Position numbers and translations under genes: made by a program
The notes under the pieces: model-generated
What the model saw: only the letters and a program-made list of their open reading frames with translations
What the model was told of the DNA's origin: nothing
Databases searched by the model: none
In this document: one piece after another, positions 54,445 through 62,736 of the stretch
Numbering within the stretch: position 1 is the first letter of the stretch
Layout of the letters: the number at the start of each line of letters is the position of its first letter
Assembly (NCBI GenBank): GCA_008501765.1
Contig: QQUE01000002.1
Coordinates: 370,336-434,335, forward strand
DNA from: Calditrichota bacterium
GTDB taxonomy: Bacteria; Zhuqueibacterota; Zhuqueibacteria; Zhuqueibacterales; Geothermadaptataceae
DNA length: 64,000 bases
Direction of reading: 5' to 3'

Positions 54445-55569
54445 TTAAGAACGCTCCGAGACGACCTTAACTTTGGTTTGGTCTTTTAATCCGGATTGGC
54501 CAACAACGATGATTTTGTCACCGGCTTGCAGACCGTCGAGCGCTTCGATAAACTCGTAATTTTGAAATCCGGAATTAAGAACCAGTTTGTGAGCCAAACT
54601 ATCACGCACGACATAAACATTCATCGTTTCATTTTCATAAACGATGGCTGATTTGGGCACGAGCACAGCGTCTTTATGGGTTTCTGTAATCACATGCACA
54701 TTGATAAACATTCCCGGACGCAATTTATTGGCTCTATTACGAATGCCGATGGTAACTTTAAAAGTTCCACTCTGCGGATCGACCACCGGACTCACGCGTT
54801 TTACCTTGCCCAAAAATTGATTGACACCCAAATGGTCTGACATTACAAATGCATCCTGTCCCGTGCGAATGCGGCCGATTTCTTTTTCAGGAACATGAAT
54901 AACGGCAATAATTTCTTCCGTGTTCACAACACTGAATAATTTATCCGATGGCTGCACACGGTCGCCAACGCGGCTGAGACGCTCTCCAACAACTCCGGAA
55001 ATTGGCGCTTCAATTTGGGTGTAATCCAGATTGAGTTTCGCTTGTTTGTAGGCGATTTCAGCGCTTTCTTTGGTAAATTTGGCCTGTTCAAATTCTTCGT
55101 TACTGAATAATTTCTTCGCATGCATTTGCTGCGCACGTTCAAAGACACTTTTTTGTTTCTGAAAATCGACGAGCGCTTTTGCCGCAGCCAGTTTGTATTC
55201 ATCAGCTTCCAGAGTGGCGAGAATTTCGCCTTTTCTGACTTCTTGCCCTTCTTCAACCTTTATTTTCTCCATCACACCTTGAACACGGGAATAAACATCT
55301 GCCATTCTCTCGGTTTCAAGGTTTGAGCTGAGTAATATAAATGAAGATATCTCGCCGGCGTTAAGCGTAGTGACTTCAACCGGGATTAGATCTATTTGTT
55401 CCTTTTTCTTATCTTTGTCATCTTTGTCCTTTGCAGCAAGCGAATCGGCGTCGGTAGTCGCTGATTTGTCTTTCTCCTCACTGTGGGCATCCTGCTGGCT
55501 GCAATTGAACTGTGCAAGGCTAAATCCGATAGCAAGCACATAAATTAATAACCGGACTTTTGTGTTCAT
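54445..55569 (-). CDS. RND efflux periplasmic adaptor (membrane fusion) lipoprotein
   Basis: A periplasmic adaptor of 374 residues. A lipobox Cys (L-A-Q-F-N-C) is followed by a highly charged linker (about 30-60, rich in Asp, Lys and Glu). Then come a lipoyl/barrel-sandwich half (GVMEKIKVEEGQEVRKGEIL), an alpha-hairpin (FERAQQMHAKKLFSNEEFEQ), the second lipoyl half (IEAPISGVVGERLSRVGDRV), the beta-barrel and a membrane-proximal domain. It bridges the RND permeases encoded just downstream to an outer-membrane channel encoded elsewhere. It is first in the order adaptor - large permease - standard permease. Confidence 0.95.
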   Translation of the reverse strand: MNTKVRLLIYVLAIGFSLAQFNCSQQDAHSEEKDKSATTDADSLAAKDKDDKDKKKEQIDLIPVEVTTLNAGEISSFILLSSNLETERMADVYSRVQGVMEKIKVEEGQEVRKGEILATLEADEYKLAAAKALVDFQKQKSVFERAQQMHAKKLFSNEEFEQAKFTKESAEIAYKQAKLNLDYTQIEAPISGVVGERLSRVGDRVQPSDKLFSVVNTEEIIAVIHVPEKEIGRIRTGQDAFVMSDHLGVNQFLGKVKRVSPVVDPQSGTFKVTIGIRNRANKLRPGMFINVHVITETHKDAVLVPKSAIVYENETMNVYVVRDSLAHKLVLNSGFQNYEFIEALDGLQAGDKIIVVGQSGLKDQTKVKVVSERS

Positions 55570-55962
55570 TTTACTTCTTCCTCTATTTAAAATGCGCCAA
55601 TTTTTCTATTACTGGATTTACTACGGGTTGTGCAATGAGTTGTTCCAGCCATATTTAAAGAAAAATAATTTTTTTGAAATTATCCGGGAGACATTGAGAT
55701 CGGTGCCGGCACCATTAAAACATAGTTGCTTTATTTCAATAATCCGGCCAATGGTTATAGAATAATCGATTAGACAAAAAGTTTCACAACTTATCACACT
55801 TTCCGTTAAGAATGCAAGACATTTTTTCGGGGATTATGTTCAAGTAAAATAATATTAAAATCGGAAATATCTAAAACTGCACTTTTGGATCAGTCAAAGG
55901 GGTGGGTACCGAAGGCATTACGTGGTTGAGCATCCTATTAATTCCATCTCGCTTAACCGGTT
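55570..55962. other. Intergenic region with a perfect 12-bp palindrome
   Basis: About 390 bp between the adaptor gene and the debranching-enzyme-like gene, both leftward. GGTGCCGGCACC (55702-55713) is a perfect palindrome upstream of the adaptor and could be an operator. Nothing else is recognised. Confidence 0.4.
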
Positions 55963-57858
55963 TTATCCAACAGATTTTACGAATGATTCTTTCAGCAAAT
56001 TATCGGAGTGCAGGGCATAAATTATTTCCATCAAAGATGCGGTAGCAATGGAAGACGCAGTTTTACCAAATGCATTATGCGGTGGGTCCCCTGCCCGGAA
56101 TTCTGGAAAGTAAAATTGTCCCGAGCCAGTGGTAACTTCAAATAAATTATGAAATAATTCTATCAGGTTGGTGCTTTTTTCTCCATTTTTAAGGGCAGAA
56201 ATAATAAACAGCTTTGTCGCCCACAACGAAATATGCCCCTGATTGGCATGAAGATCAAATCCCTGTTTTGTGTTAATTTCTTTGCCATAAAAGGCAGGAT
56301 GAGCTCTCTCCAGCGTCATCACGCCAAAAGGTGTGCACAATTTATCTTTCACACCAGCGACAATCGCCCGGCTCTTTTTTTGCATGAGTGGAGAAAATGG
56401 CAGAGCAAGTGCCAGGAGTTGGGAAGCTCTAAAACTTTTGTCGATTCGATCTGTTGTCACTTTTTCAGCCAGGAACCCATCTTTGTTCAGCCAAAATGCT
56501 TTTACAAAATTTTTCCGGAAGGTCGAACGCATATCTTCCAGCCGCAAGATGCCGTCTTGCTTTTTGAGTCGCGAGGCGATTTCTAAAATTATACAAAGCG
56601 CATTATAAAACAGAGCCTGAATTTCGACACGTTTTCCCGCTCGTGCGGCGGTTTTCCAGCGTTCAATTCCACTGTCCTGCAAGTGCTGGGAGCAGGTATC
56701 GATGACCATCAATCCGTCTTTCGAATCGAGAAAACATCCCTGAATATATCCGTTGATATATCCATTGAGAATACTCAGCAGAAATGGATATTCGTCTACT
56801 AAAAATTGATCGTCTTTTTCGACGAGCCAATGCGTAAAAACCGCGTTGCAATACCATAGCCCGGCCTCGGCAGCAACCCCGTTTTCCAGAGGGTTTGTCA
56901 GCGACTGAATCACGCCATTGACTGCGAGTGACCGGATTCCTTTTAATATCTGCCGCGATTTTGTTAAATTACCCGGGCACAAAAGCAATCCCAATGTAGA
57001 TTTCAACATATCACAAATCGAGATTTCCGGATTCGGATATTTATTAACAAGCCCAAGATGACGCCGGGTTTTCATCGTAGGCACATCGATTAAAAAACCG
57101 GATGCAGGCACAGCAAAAGCTGCGATGAGCTCGCTACCGGAGATGACCAAAGCTGAATTACGTATTTCTTGCCGGCGGTCAATCTCGTTTTCCAACAACA
57201 ATTCAGTATCATTTTGAATCTCTTCTTCCAGCCCAAATTGAAAAGTTACCGGTGTTTCCGGCTGCAGCCAGGTTTTATAGGCAAATGGTTGGTATAATTG
57301 GGGAATCCCGGTTTCATTTTCCTTCCAACAGTTTGATTCAACAACTTCTATTTCATTCACACTTTGAATATACAACCACTTATCGCCCTTGGTGCTGAGA
57401 TTAAATCCCGTACCATTTTCAAGTTTTTTGCAGGCATGGCGCCAATCTTCGAAGGTGTCCGGCCCATCATCCAGGGGAAGCGAAGGGCAAATTCGAATGG
57501 CCACATCATTACTGGCATCGAGCAAAATATAACGGACAAAAAGGGAGTTCAGGCCGGGCACCATAAACAAAGTTTTCTCAATGGTAAAAAACGGATTCGA
57601 ACATTTATATTGCGGCAATCCTTCCAGCGAGGCATATTCAATTTTCCATAAATTTTCCCCAGGTTTGGAATAACACATCGGTTCCCAGTTACCCTGCCAG
57701 CTTATTTTGTCATGTATTTTGTGAATCATGCTGCGGGTTTGCAGCGGAGGTTTCATTGGAAGATGTAAAAGATGGTGATCAATAAAATTTGCATCCGGCA
57801 AAATATCAAGACAAAACCCACCGATTCCATTCGTAATGAGCCAGTTTTTCACAGACAA
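55963..57858 (-). CDS. Divergent glycogen-debranching-enzyme-like protein (amylo-alpha-1,6-glucosidase family)
   Basis: A cytoplasmic protein of 631 residues. Start TTG 57858 lies 5 nt after AGGAG. The opening NWLITNGIGGFCLD matches the N-terminal domain of bacterial debranching enzymes (W-L-x-T-N-G-x-G-G-Y). The catalytic (alpha/alpha)6 barrel is recognisable in AARAGKRVEIQALFYNALCI and in NQGHISLWATK near the C-terminus. The usual acid motif T-W-M-D-A is replaced by M-V-I-D-T-C, and H-Q-G-T-V-W-P-W by N-Q-G-H-I-S-L-W, so the enzyme is divergent and its substrate uncertain. It stands alone. Confidence 0.82.
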   Translation of the reverse strand: MSVKNWLITNGIGGFCLDILPDANFIDHHLLHLPMKPPLQTRSMIHKIHDKISWQGNWEPMCYSKPGENLWKIEYASLEGLPQYKCSNPFFTIEKTLFMVPGLNSLFVRYILLDASNDVAIRICPSLPLDDGPDTFEDWRHACKKLENGTGFNLSTKGDKWLYIQSVNEIEVVESNCWKENETGIPQLYQPFAYKTWLQPETPVTFQFGLEEEIQNDTELLLENEIDRRQEIRNSALVISGSELIAAFAVPASGFLIDVPTMKTRRHLGLVNKYPNPEISICDMLKSTLGLLLCPGNLTKSRQILKGIRSLAVNGVIQSLTNPLENGVAAEAGLWYCNAVFTHWLVEKDDQFLVDEYPFLLSILNGYINGYIQGCFLDSKDGLMVIDTCSQHLQDSGIERWKTAARAGKRVEIQALFYNALCIILEIASRLKKQDGILRLEDMRSTFRKNFVKAFWLNKDGFLAEKVTTDRIDKSFRASQLLALALPFSPLMQKKSRAIVAGVKDKLCTPFGVMTLERAHPAFYGKEINTKQGFDLHANQGHISLWATKLFIISALKNGEKSTNLIELFHNLFEVTTGSGQFYFPEFRAGDPPHNAFGKTASSIATASLMEIIYALHSDNLLKESFVKSVG

Positions 57859-58088
57859 CTTATCTCCTAAATTCTAATTCGCTATTCACCATAGCGCTTT
57901 GTTCCAGCATCAAAATTTTCAGACAGAAAAATAGCACACTTCATTTTACCGGATTCGCACAAAAATGAAGAAATTTATTACAATTAGAACTGTAAAAAAA
58001 TTCAGGTCGTAATGATTCTGCCATTTTTATTGCTTCTTTTGCGAAGAAATACTACTATTGCTACTGCTGAAATATGGAGATGCACCAG

Positions 58089-58892
58089 GTGAAATTTAAA
58101 GAACAATTTAACACCATAAAAATTAAAAAAAAAAGTATGCTTTGTGTCGGTTTGGATCCCGAACTGGAAAAACTGCCGGGATGTGTCCAATCGGATGGGG
58201 ATGCCATTTTCAAGTTTTGCCGGGAAATTATCCAAAGCACGGCGCAATTCACGGCTGCGTATAAAATAAATTTTGCATTTTTTGAGAGATTTGGTGCCAA
58301 AGGTTGGCAAATTATCGAACGGCTGGTGGAGGAAATTCCCCAGGATTGCCTGTCTATCGCGGATGCCAAACGCGGTGATATTGGCAACAGCGCCCGGCAT
58401 TATGCGCACGCTATTTTTGGCGAACTGAATTTTGATTCGGTTACGGTGAATCCATACATGGGCAAAGACAGCACTGCTCCATTTTTAGACTGGCAGGAGA
58501 AAGCTACCTTTTTTCTTGGCCTAACTTCGAATCCCGGGGCTACCGATTTTCAATATTTTACACAGGACGATCAGCCACTCTATTCTTTCGTTGCCGAAAA
58601 TATTGAAAGCTGGAACAAAATTAATAATAACTGTGGTCTCGTTGTCGGGGCAACTCGCCCTGAGCAATTACGTGAGATCCGGAAAATTGCACCCAAATTG
58701 ACATTCTTAATTCCCGGTGTCGGTGCTCAGGGTGGTTCCGTGGAAACGGTCGTGCAAAACATCGGCGACAGCAATGCTTTGATATCCGCCTCGCGCAGTA
58801 TAATTTATGCCAGCCCGGAGAATGATTTTGCCGACGCCGCAGCACTGGAAGCGGAAAAATTACAGCGGCAGATGGCGCCATTTATCGAGTAA
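58089..58892 (+). CDS. pyrF: Orotidine 5'-phosphate decarboxylase (type 2)
   Basis: A cytoplasmic enzyme of 267 residues for the last step of UMP synthesis. It has the catalytic motif I-A-D-A-K-R-G-D-I-G-N, the substrate loop V-N-P-Y-M-G, and the phosphate-binding S-R-S-I-I-Y-A near the C-terminus. I choose GTG 58089, 9 nt after GGAG; ATG 58074 and 58080 overlap or precede that site. thrB follows 80 bp later. Confidence 0.94.
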   Translation: MKFKEQFNTIKIKKKSMLCVGLDPELEKLPGCVQSDGDAIFKFCREIIQSTAQFTAAYKINFAFFERFGAKGWQIIERLVEEIPQDCLSIADAKRGDIGNSARHYAHAIFGELNFDSVTVNPYMGKDSTAPFLDWQEKATFFLGLTSNPGATDFQYFTQDDQPLYSFVAENIESWNKINNNCGLVVGATRPEQLREIRKIAPKLTFLIPGVGAQGGSVETVVQNIGDSNALISASRSIIYASPENDFADAAALEAEKLQRQMAPFIE

Positions 58893-58972
58893 AGCAGCAC
58901 ATATTAGTGAGAAATCGCTTTACCTTTTGAATATCGAATACGAGATTAGACAAACACAAATTTTAAAATATT

Positions 58973-59884
58973 ATGCCAACAAAATTTAAAATCACCGTCC
59001 CGGGTTCAACATCCAATCTCGGCGCAGGGTTTGACACCCTGGGTCTGGCCTTAAAAATTTATTTAACAGCCATCGTCACCACCGATTCCCAGCAGACGGA
59101 AATTAAAACCACAGGCCATGGCGCCGAAAACGTGCCCAGTGACGACACCAATTTGATATATTCGATTTACAAACAAGGCTGTGAATTTCTCGGAGTGGCG
59201 CCACGGCCGTTGAAAATTTCCGTGGAAAATGACATTCCACTTTCGCGTGGATTGGGCTCAAGTGGCGCTGCCGTCGTTTGTGGTTTGGTTATCGCCAATG
59301 AACTAAATGAGGCGAAACTGACGAATCAGCAAATCGCCGAAATGGCGGCACGTATCGAAGGCCATCCGGAAAATGTAACTGCATCCTGTTTCGGCGGATT
59401 AACCATTAGCTCCCTGAAAAATGATAAATTAAACAGTTGCAAAATTAATCCACCAGCCGAACTTAAAACAGTGGTTTTAATCCCGGAAATTGAAATTCAA
59501 ACGAAAGATGCCCGGCGCTTGCTTCCCGAGGTCGTTCCCCTCGAAAAGGCAGTGGCAAATATTCAACGCAGCAGCTTGATGGTTGCCGCCATGGCAAGCG
59601 GCTGCTTCGATCTGTTGCGGGAAGCTGTTGCTGACAATCTGCACCAGCCATTCCGCAAACGCCTCATCCCGGGTTTTGATGAAATATGCGAAGCTGCATA
59701 CGGTGCAGGCGCTCATGCCGCTTTTATAAGTGGTTCCGGTTCAGGGGTTATTGCTCTGGTGAGCGAGCAGGCGCACGCTGTCGAACAGGCTTTTACCGAT
59801 GTGGCAGCTCCCTTGGAGTTTGCTGCAACAACCCAAATTTTGGAAATTGAGAAAGAAGGATACAAGGTAGACGAGGTAGAATAA
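58973..59884 (+). CDS. thrB: Homoserine kinase
   Basis: A cytoplasmic GHMP-family kinase of 303 residues that phosphorylates L-homoserine in threonine synthesis. The N-terminal substrate motif is VPGSTSNLGAGFDTLGLAL and the ATP motif is PLSRGLGSSGAAVV. The C-terminal G-A-H-A-A-F-I-S-G-S-G-S-G is also typical. The ribosome site is weak. No other thr genes are nearby. Confidence 0.93.
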   Translation: MPTKFKITVPGSTSNLGAGFDTLGLALKIYLTAIVTTDSQQTEIKTTGHGAENVPSDDTNLIYSIYKQGCEFLGVAPRPLKISVENDIPLSRGLGSSGAAVVCGLVIANELNEAKLTNQQIAEMAARIEGHPENVTASCFGGLTISSLKNDKLNSCKINPPAELKTVVLIPEIEIQTKDARRLLPEVVPLEKAVANIQRSSLMVAAMASGCFDLLREAVADNLHQPFRKRLIPGFDEICEAAYGAGAHAAFISGSGSGVIALVSEQAHAVEQAFTDVAAPLEFAATTQILEIEKEGYKVDEVE

Positions 59885-60076
59885 ATCGTCATATGATTTC
59901 GAATTTTACAGCAAAATGGGAAATTAGTACGAATGCCTTCTGCTAACAGAAAAAAGTCCGTGGCAGGACACTTTCGATCTATGCTTTGTCCCGAAAATAA
60001 GTAGTATTTATTAATAAACAACTGATAAATTGGCTTGTCAATTGGCTCTAAAAACACTCAAAAGTGGAGATTAACA

Positions 60077-61624
60077 ATGGTTGGTAAATTCCGCAATGAA
60101 GCTGTCCTCGATTTTAATGTACCGGAAAACAAAAAGAAAATGGAGGACGCTCTTCAATATGTTCGTTCGCAATTTAACCGGGAATATCCCTTGCACATCA
60201 ATGGCAAAGATGTGAAATCGGGAAATCTGTTCACATCCTACAATCCTGCGAACAAAAATGAGGTTATCGGTACATTTCACCGTGCCGGCGTCAAAGAAGT
60301 GGACATGGCGATGGCTGCAGCGCTCGAAGCTTTCGAAAGCTGGAAAATTTTTGATCCGGAAGAACGCGGTATTATGCTCATGAAAGCGGCCAACATCATG
60401 CGCCGCCGTCGTTTTGAACTCAATGCCTGGATGATTTACGAAACCTCAAAAAACTGGGTCGAAGCCGATGCCGATACGGCTGAAGCCATCGATTTCCTCG
60501 ATTTTTATGGCCGCGAAATGCTGCGTTTGAGCGAGCGGCAGCCACTCACTTCCAATCCTGGCGAATTCAACAAAATGATTTATATTCCGCTTGGCGTTGG
60601 TGCCGTTATTCCACCGTGGAATTTCCCCAATGCCATTTTGGTGGGCATGACCAGCGCATCCATCGTCACCGGAAACACCGTGTTGCTGAAACCCTCGTCC
60701 GATTCCCCGTGCACGGGTTACTGCATCGTTGAAATCATGCAAGAAGCTGGAATTCCAGACGGTGTTCTCAATTTCATCCCCGGATCAGGCAGTGAAATTG
60801 GCGATTATATCGTACAGCATCCGAAAACACGTTTCATTGCATTTACAGGTTCAATGGAAGTCGGATTGCGCATAAACAGACTTGCCGCCGAGACATCGGA
60901 AGGGCAAATCTGGATCAAACGCGTCGTGGCAGAAATGGGTGGCAAAGACGGCATCGTTGTCGATAGCGAAGCTGATGTTGAAGCGGCCGCAGCCGGCACA
61001 GTCGCCGCCGCATTTGGATTTCAAGGACAGAAATGCTCCGCCTGTTCCCGCGTCATGGTCGACGAAAGCATTTACGATGAATTCTGTGATCTCATCGTCG
61101 AGAAAACCAAAAAACTGACCGTGGGCGATACGACCGATACAAAAAACTATATGGGTGCAGTCATTAATCAAGCATCTTTTGACAGTATCAGCAAATATAT
61201 CGAAATTGGCAAAAAAGAAGGGAAGTTGATCGCCGGTGGCGAGGGCGATGATTCCAAAGGGTATTTCATTCAGCCAACAATTATCAAAGACATCGCACCG
61301 GATGGGGTGATTTCGCAGGAAGAAATCTTTGGCCCGGTTCTCGCTGTCATCAAAGTTAAAGGCATGGATGAAGCGATGGAAGTCGCGAACAACACGATTT
61401 ACGGACTGACTGGCGCCTTCTTCTCGCGCAACAAAGAAAAAGTTGCACGGGCAAAACGTGAATTTCATGTTGGAAATTTGTACATCAACCGCAAGTGCAC
61501 CGGCGCCCTCGTCGACGTGCACCCTTTTGGCGGCTTCAACATGTCCGGTACGGACAGCAAGGCCGGTGGCCGTGATTATTTGCAACTATTCATGCAAGCA
61601 AAAACGATTGCTGAACAGCTTTAA
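60077..61624 (+). CDS. pruA: 1-pyrroline-5-carboxylate dehydrogenase (glutamate semialdehyde dehydrogenase)
   Basis: An NAD-dependent aldehyde dehydrogenase of 515 residues that oxidises pyrroline-5-carboxylate/glutamate semialdehyde to glutamate in proline breakdown. The start ATG 60077 follows GTGGAGA; the ATG at 60035 is rejected. Motifs: cofactor site P-P-W-N-F-P-N, I-A-F-T-G-S-M-E-V-G, the base Glu in VAEMGGKDG, catalytic Cys in GQKCSACSRV, and EEIFGPVLAV. The C-terminal INRKCTGALVDVHPFGGFNM is characteristic of the PruA/RocA group. Confidence 0.93.
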   Translation: MVGKFRNEAVLDFNVPENKKKMEDALQYVRSQFNREYPLHINGKDVKSGNLFTSYNPANKNEVIGTFHRAGVKEVDMAMAAALEAFESWKIFDPEERGIMLMKAANIMRRRRFELNAWMIYETSKNWVEADADTAEAIDFLDFYGREMLRLSERQPLTSNPGEFNKMIYIPLGVGAVIPPWNFPNAILVGMTSASIVTGNTVLLKPSSDSPCTGYCIVEIMQEAGIPDGVLNFIPGSGSEIGDYIVQHPKTRFIAFTGSMEVGLRINRLAAETSEGQIWIKRVVAEMGGKDGIVVDSEADVEAAAAGTVAAAFGFQGQKCSACSRVMVDESIYDEFCDLIVEKTKKLTVGDTTDTKNYMGAVINQASFDSISKYIEIGKKEGKLIAGGEGDDSKGYFIQPTIIKDIAPDGVISQEEIFGPVLAVIKVKGMDEAMEVANNTIYGLTGAFFSRNKEKVARAKREFHVGNLYINRKCTGALVDVHPFGGFNMSGTDSKAGGRDYLQLFMQAKTIAEQL

Positions 61625-61644
61625 AAATCATCGATTTTCAGAAG

Positions 61645-61672
61645 AAGGCATCTCCAATGAGGTGCCTTTTTT
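61645..61672 (+). terminator. Rho-independent terminator after pruA
   Basis: A 10-bp stem (AAGGCATCTC / GAGGTGCCTT, one G-U pair) with a CAAT loop runs into a T run. It is 20 bp past the stop codon. Confidence 0.88.
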
Positions 61673-62084
61673 ATTTTCAGCCAATTTTATCAACTTCAGA
61701 AACCGGTACGTTTAGATTCAAATGGAATAATTGATTGTTCGAATAACCACTACGTAATTTATTCACCGCTCTCCCAAGGTAGCATGTCAAGTTTACCCAA
61801 TCTTGTAATTCACAGGTGCTGAAATTCCATTCCTGAAATTCGAATCCGGTGCTGAATTAAATCCAATTCGAATGTTTCGATTTTTTCTTCAATTAATTGC
61901 GCCAAGCATAAACAATAACTTAGAATAGTTTCCCTGACTCTATTTAAAAATATTCAACTAAAATAAAAAATAATTAAAGTTTTTGGGAAATCTGGCACTC
62001 CCCTTGCCATAATAAAATTTTCGTTCACCAAATCTAAAACGCAGACAACACTGATTGACAACTTATGAGAAAGTGTATTAAGCA
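61673..62084. other. Promoter-bearing intergenic region upstream of the Fn3/PorV pair
   Basis: About 410 bp, very AT-rich, holding the sigma-54 promoter at 61993-62008 and a seven-codon upstream frame at 62065-62088. No enhancer-binding site is obvious. Confidence 0.45.
61993..62008 (+). promoter_or_regulatory. Sigma-54 (RpoN) promoter
   Basis: TGGCACTCCCCTTGCC fits the -24/-12 consensus TGGCACG-N4-TTGCW at nearly every position, with GG and GC exactly 10 nt apart. Transcription should start about 12 nt after the GC, near 62019. An AT-rich region lies upstream. It would need an enhancer-binding activator, which I do not find in the window. Confidence 0.8.
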
Positions 62085-62088
62085 ATGA
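62065..62088 (+). other. Seven-codon upstream frame overlapping the next start
   Basis: ATG at 62065 reads M-R-K-C-I-K-Q and stops at a TGA overlapping the ATG of the next gene (ATGA). Its basic residues look like the n-region of a signal peptide, which the next protein lacks. Confidence 0.4.
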
Positions 62089-62714
62089 CAGGACTTCTCG
62101 CCACACTTATCTATCTGCCCGCGCTGTTTCTTTCCGTAGAAACGGAAATAAGCTGGAGCGCCAACTCCGAGTCGGATCTCGCCGGCTATAAAATTTACTA
62201 CGGCAAAGCCTCTCGAAATTACGATCAGGTTATCGATGTTGGCAAACAGCCCGGCTATTCAATCACGCTCACAGAAACGAACGTAACCTATTATTTCGCA
62301 GTGACAGCCTATGATAGCTCGGGCAATGAAAGCGCTTTTTCCGAAGAGGTCGAAGCCATCATCGAGGGCCAGGTTGACCCCGATCCGGATCCGGATCCAG
62401 ACCCACAACCGGATCCCACAGGTATAGACGAAAAAGTTTACAATTTCCCCAATCCATTTATTGCCGGACAGCAGGAAACCCATATCCGCTATTCACTTCA
62501 AGAAGCCAGTCCCGTTACAATTGAGATATTCAACGTCAATAATGAGTTGGTACGAACACTGGAAAATGAAACGGAAAAAAGCGCGGGCACGCACACCGAA
62601 ACAATCTGGAATGGCCAAACCGAAAGCGGTGAAAACGTGCCGCACGGAATTTATTACGGCAGAATAATGACTGCCAACAAAATTCGAATAATAAAAATTG
62701 CCGTATTGCGATAA
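62085..62714 (+). CDS. Secreted Fn3 protein with acidic linker and FlgD/T9SS-type C-terminal domain
   Basis: A secreted protein of 209 residues: a hydrophobic leader without basic residues (MTGLLATLIYLPALFLSV), one Fn3 domain (about 22-98, with DSSGNESAFSE), a Pro-Asp repeat linker (about 99-112), and a C-terminal beta-sandwich (113-209: NFPNPFIAGQQETHIRYS, then G-I-Y-Y-G-R). The last domain resembles the FlgD-Ig/T9SS sorting fold. The missing positive n-region may be supplied by a seven-codon upstream frame, so a frameshift is possible. It lies just before the PorV-like gene and behind the sigma-54 promoter. Confidence 0.78.
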   Translation: MTGLLATLIYLPALFLSVETEISWSANSESDLAGYKIYYGKASRNYDQVIDVGKQPGYSITLTETNVTYYFAVTAYDSSGNESAFSEEVEAIIEGQVDPDPDPDPDPQPDPTGIDEKVYNFPNPFIAGQQETHIRYSLQEASPVTIEIFNVNNELVRTLENETEKSAGTHTETIWNGQTESGENVPHGIYYGRIMTANKIRIIKIAVLR

Positions 62715-62736
62715 GCGAAGTCAGGGAAGACTCACT

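Noticed and set aside
60851-61585. 244-residue frame opposite pruA
   Set aside because: It is an antisense shadow of a highly conserved dehydrogenase; it has no own start signal.
61835-61860. tRNA-like T-loop (TTCGAATCC)
   Set aside because: No acceptor stem, anticodon arm or D-arm could be built around it; other TTCGAATC words in the window fail in the same way.
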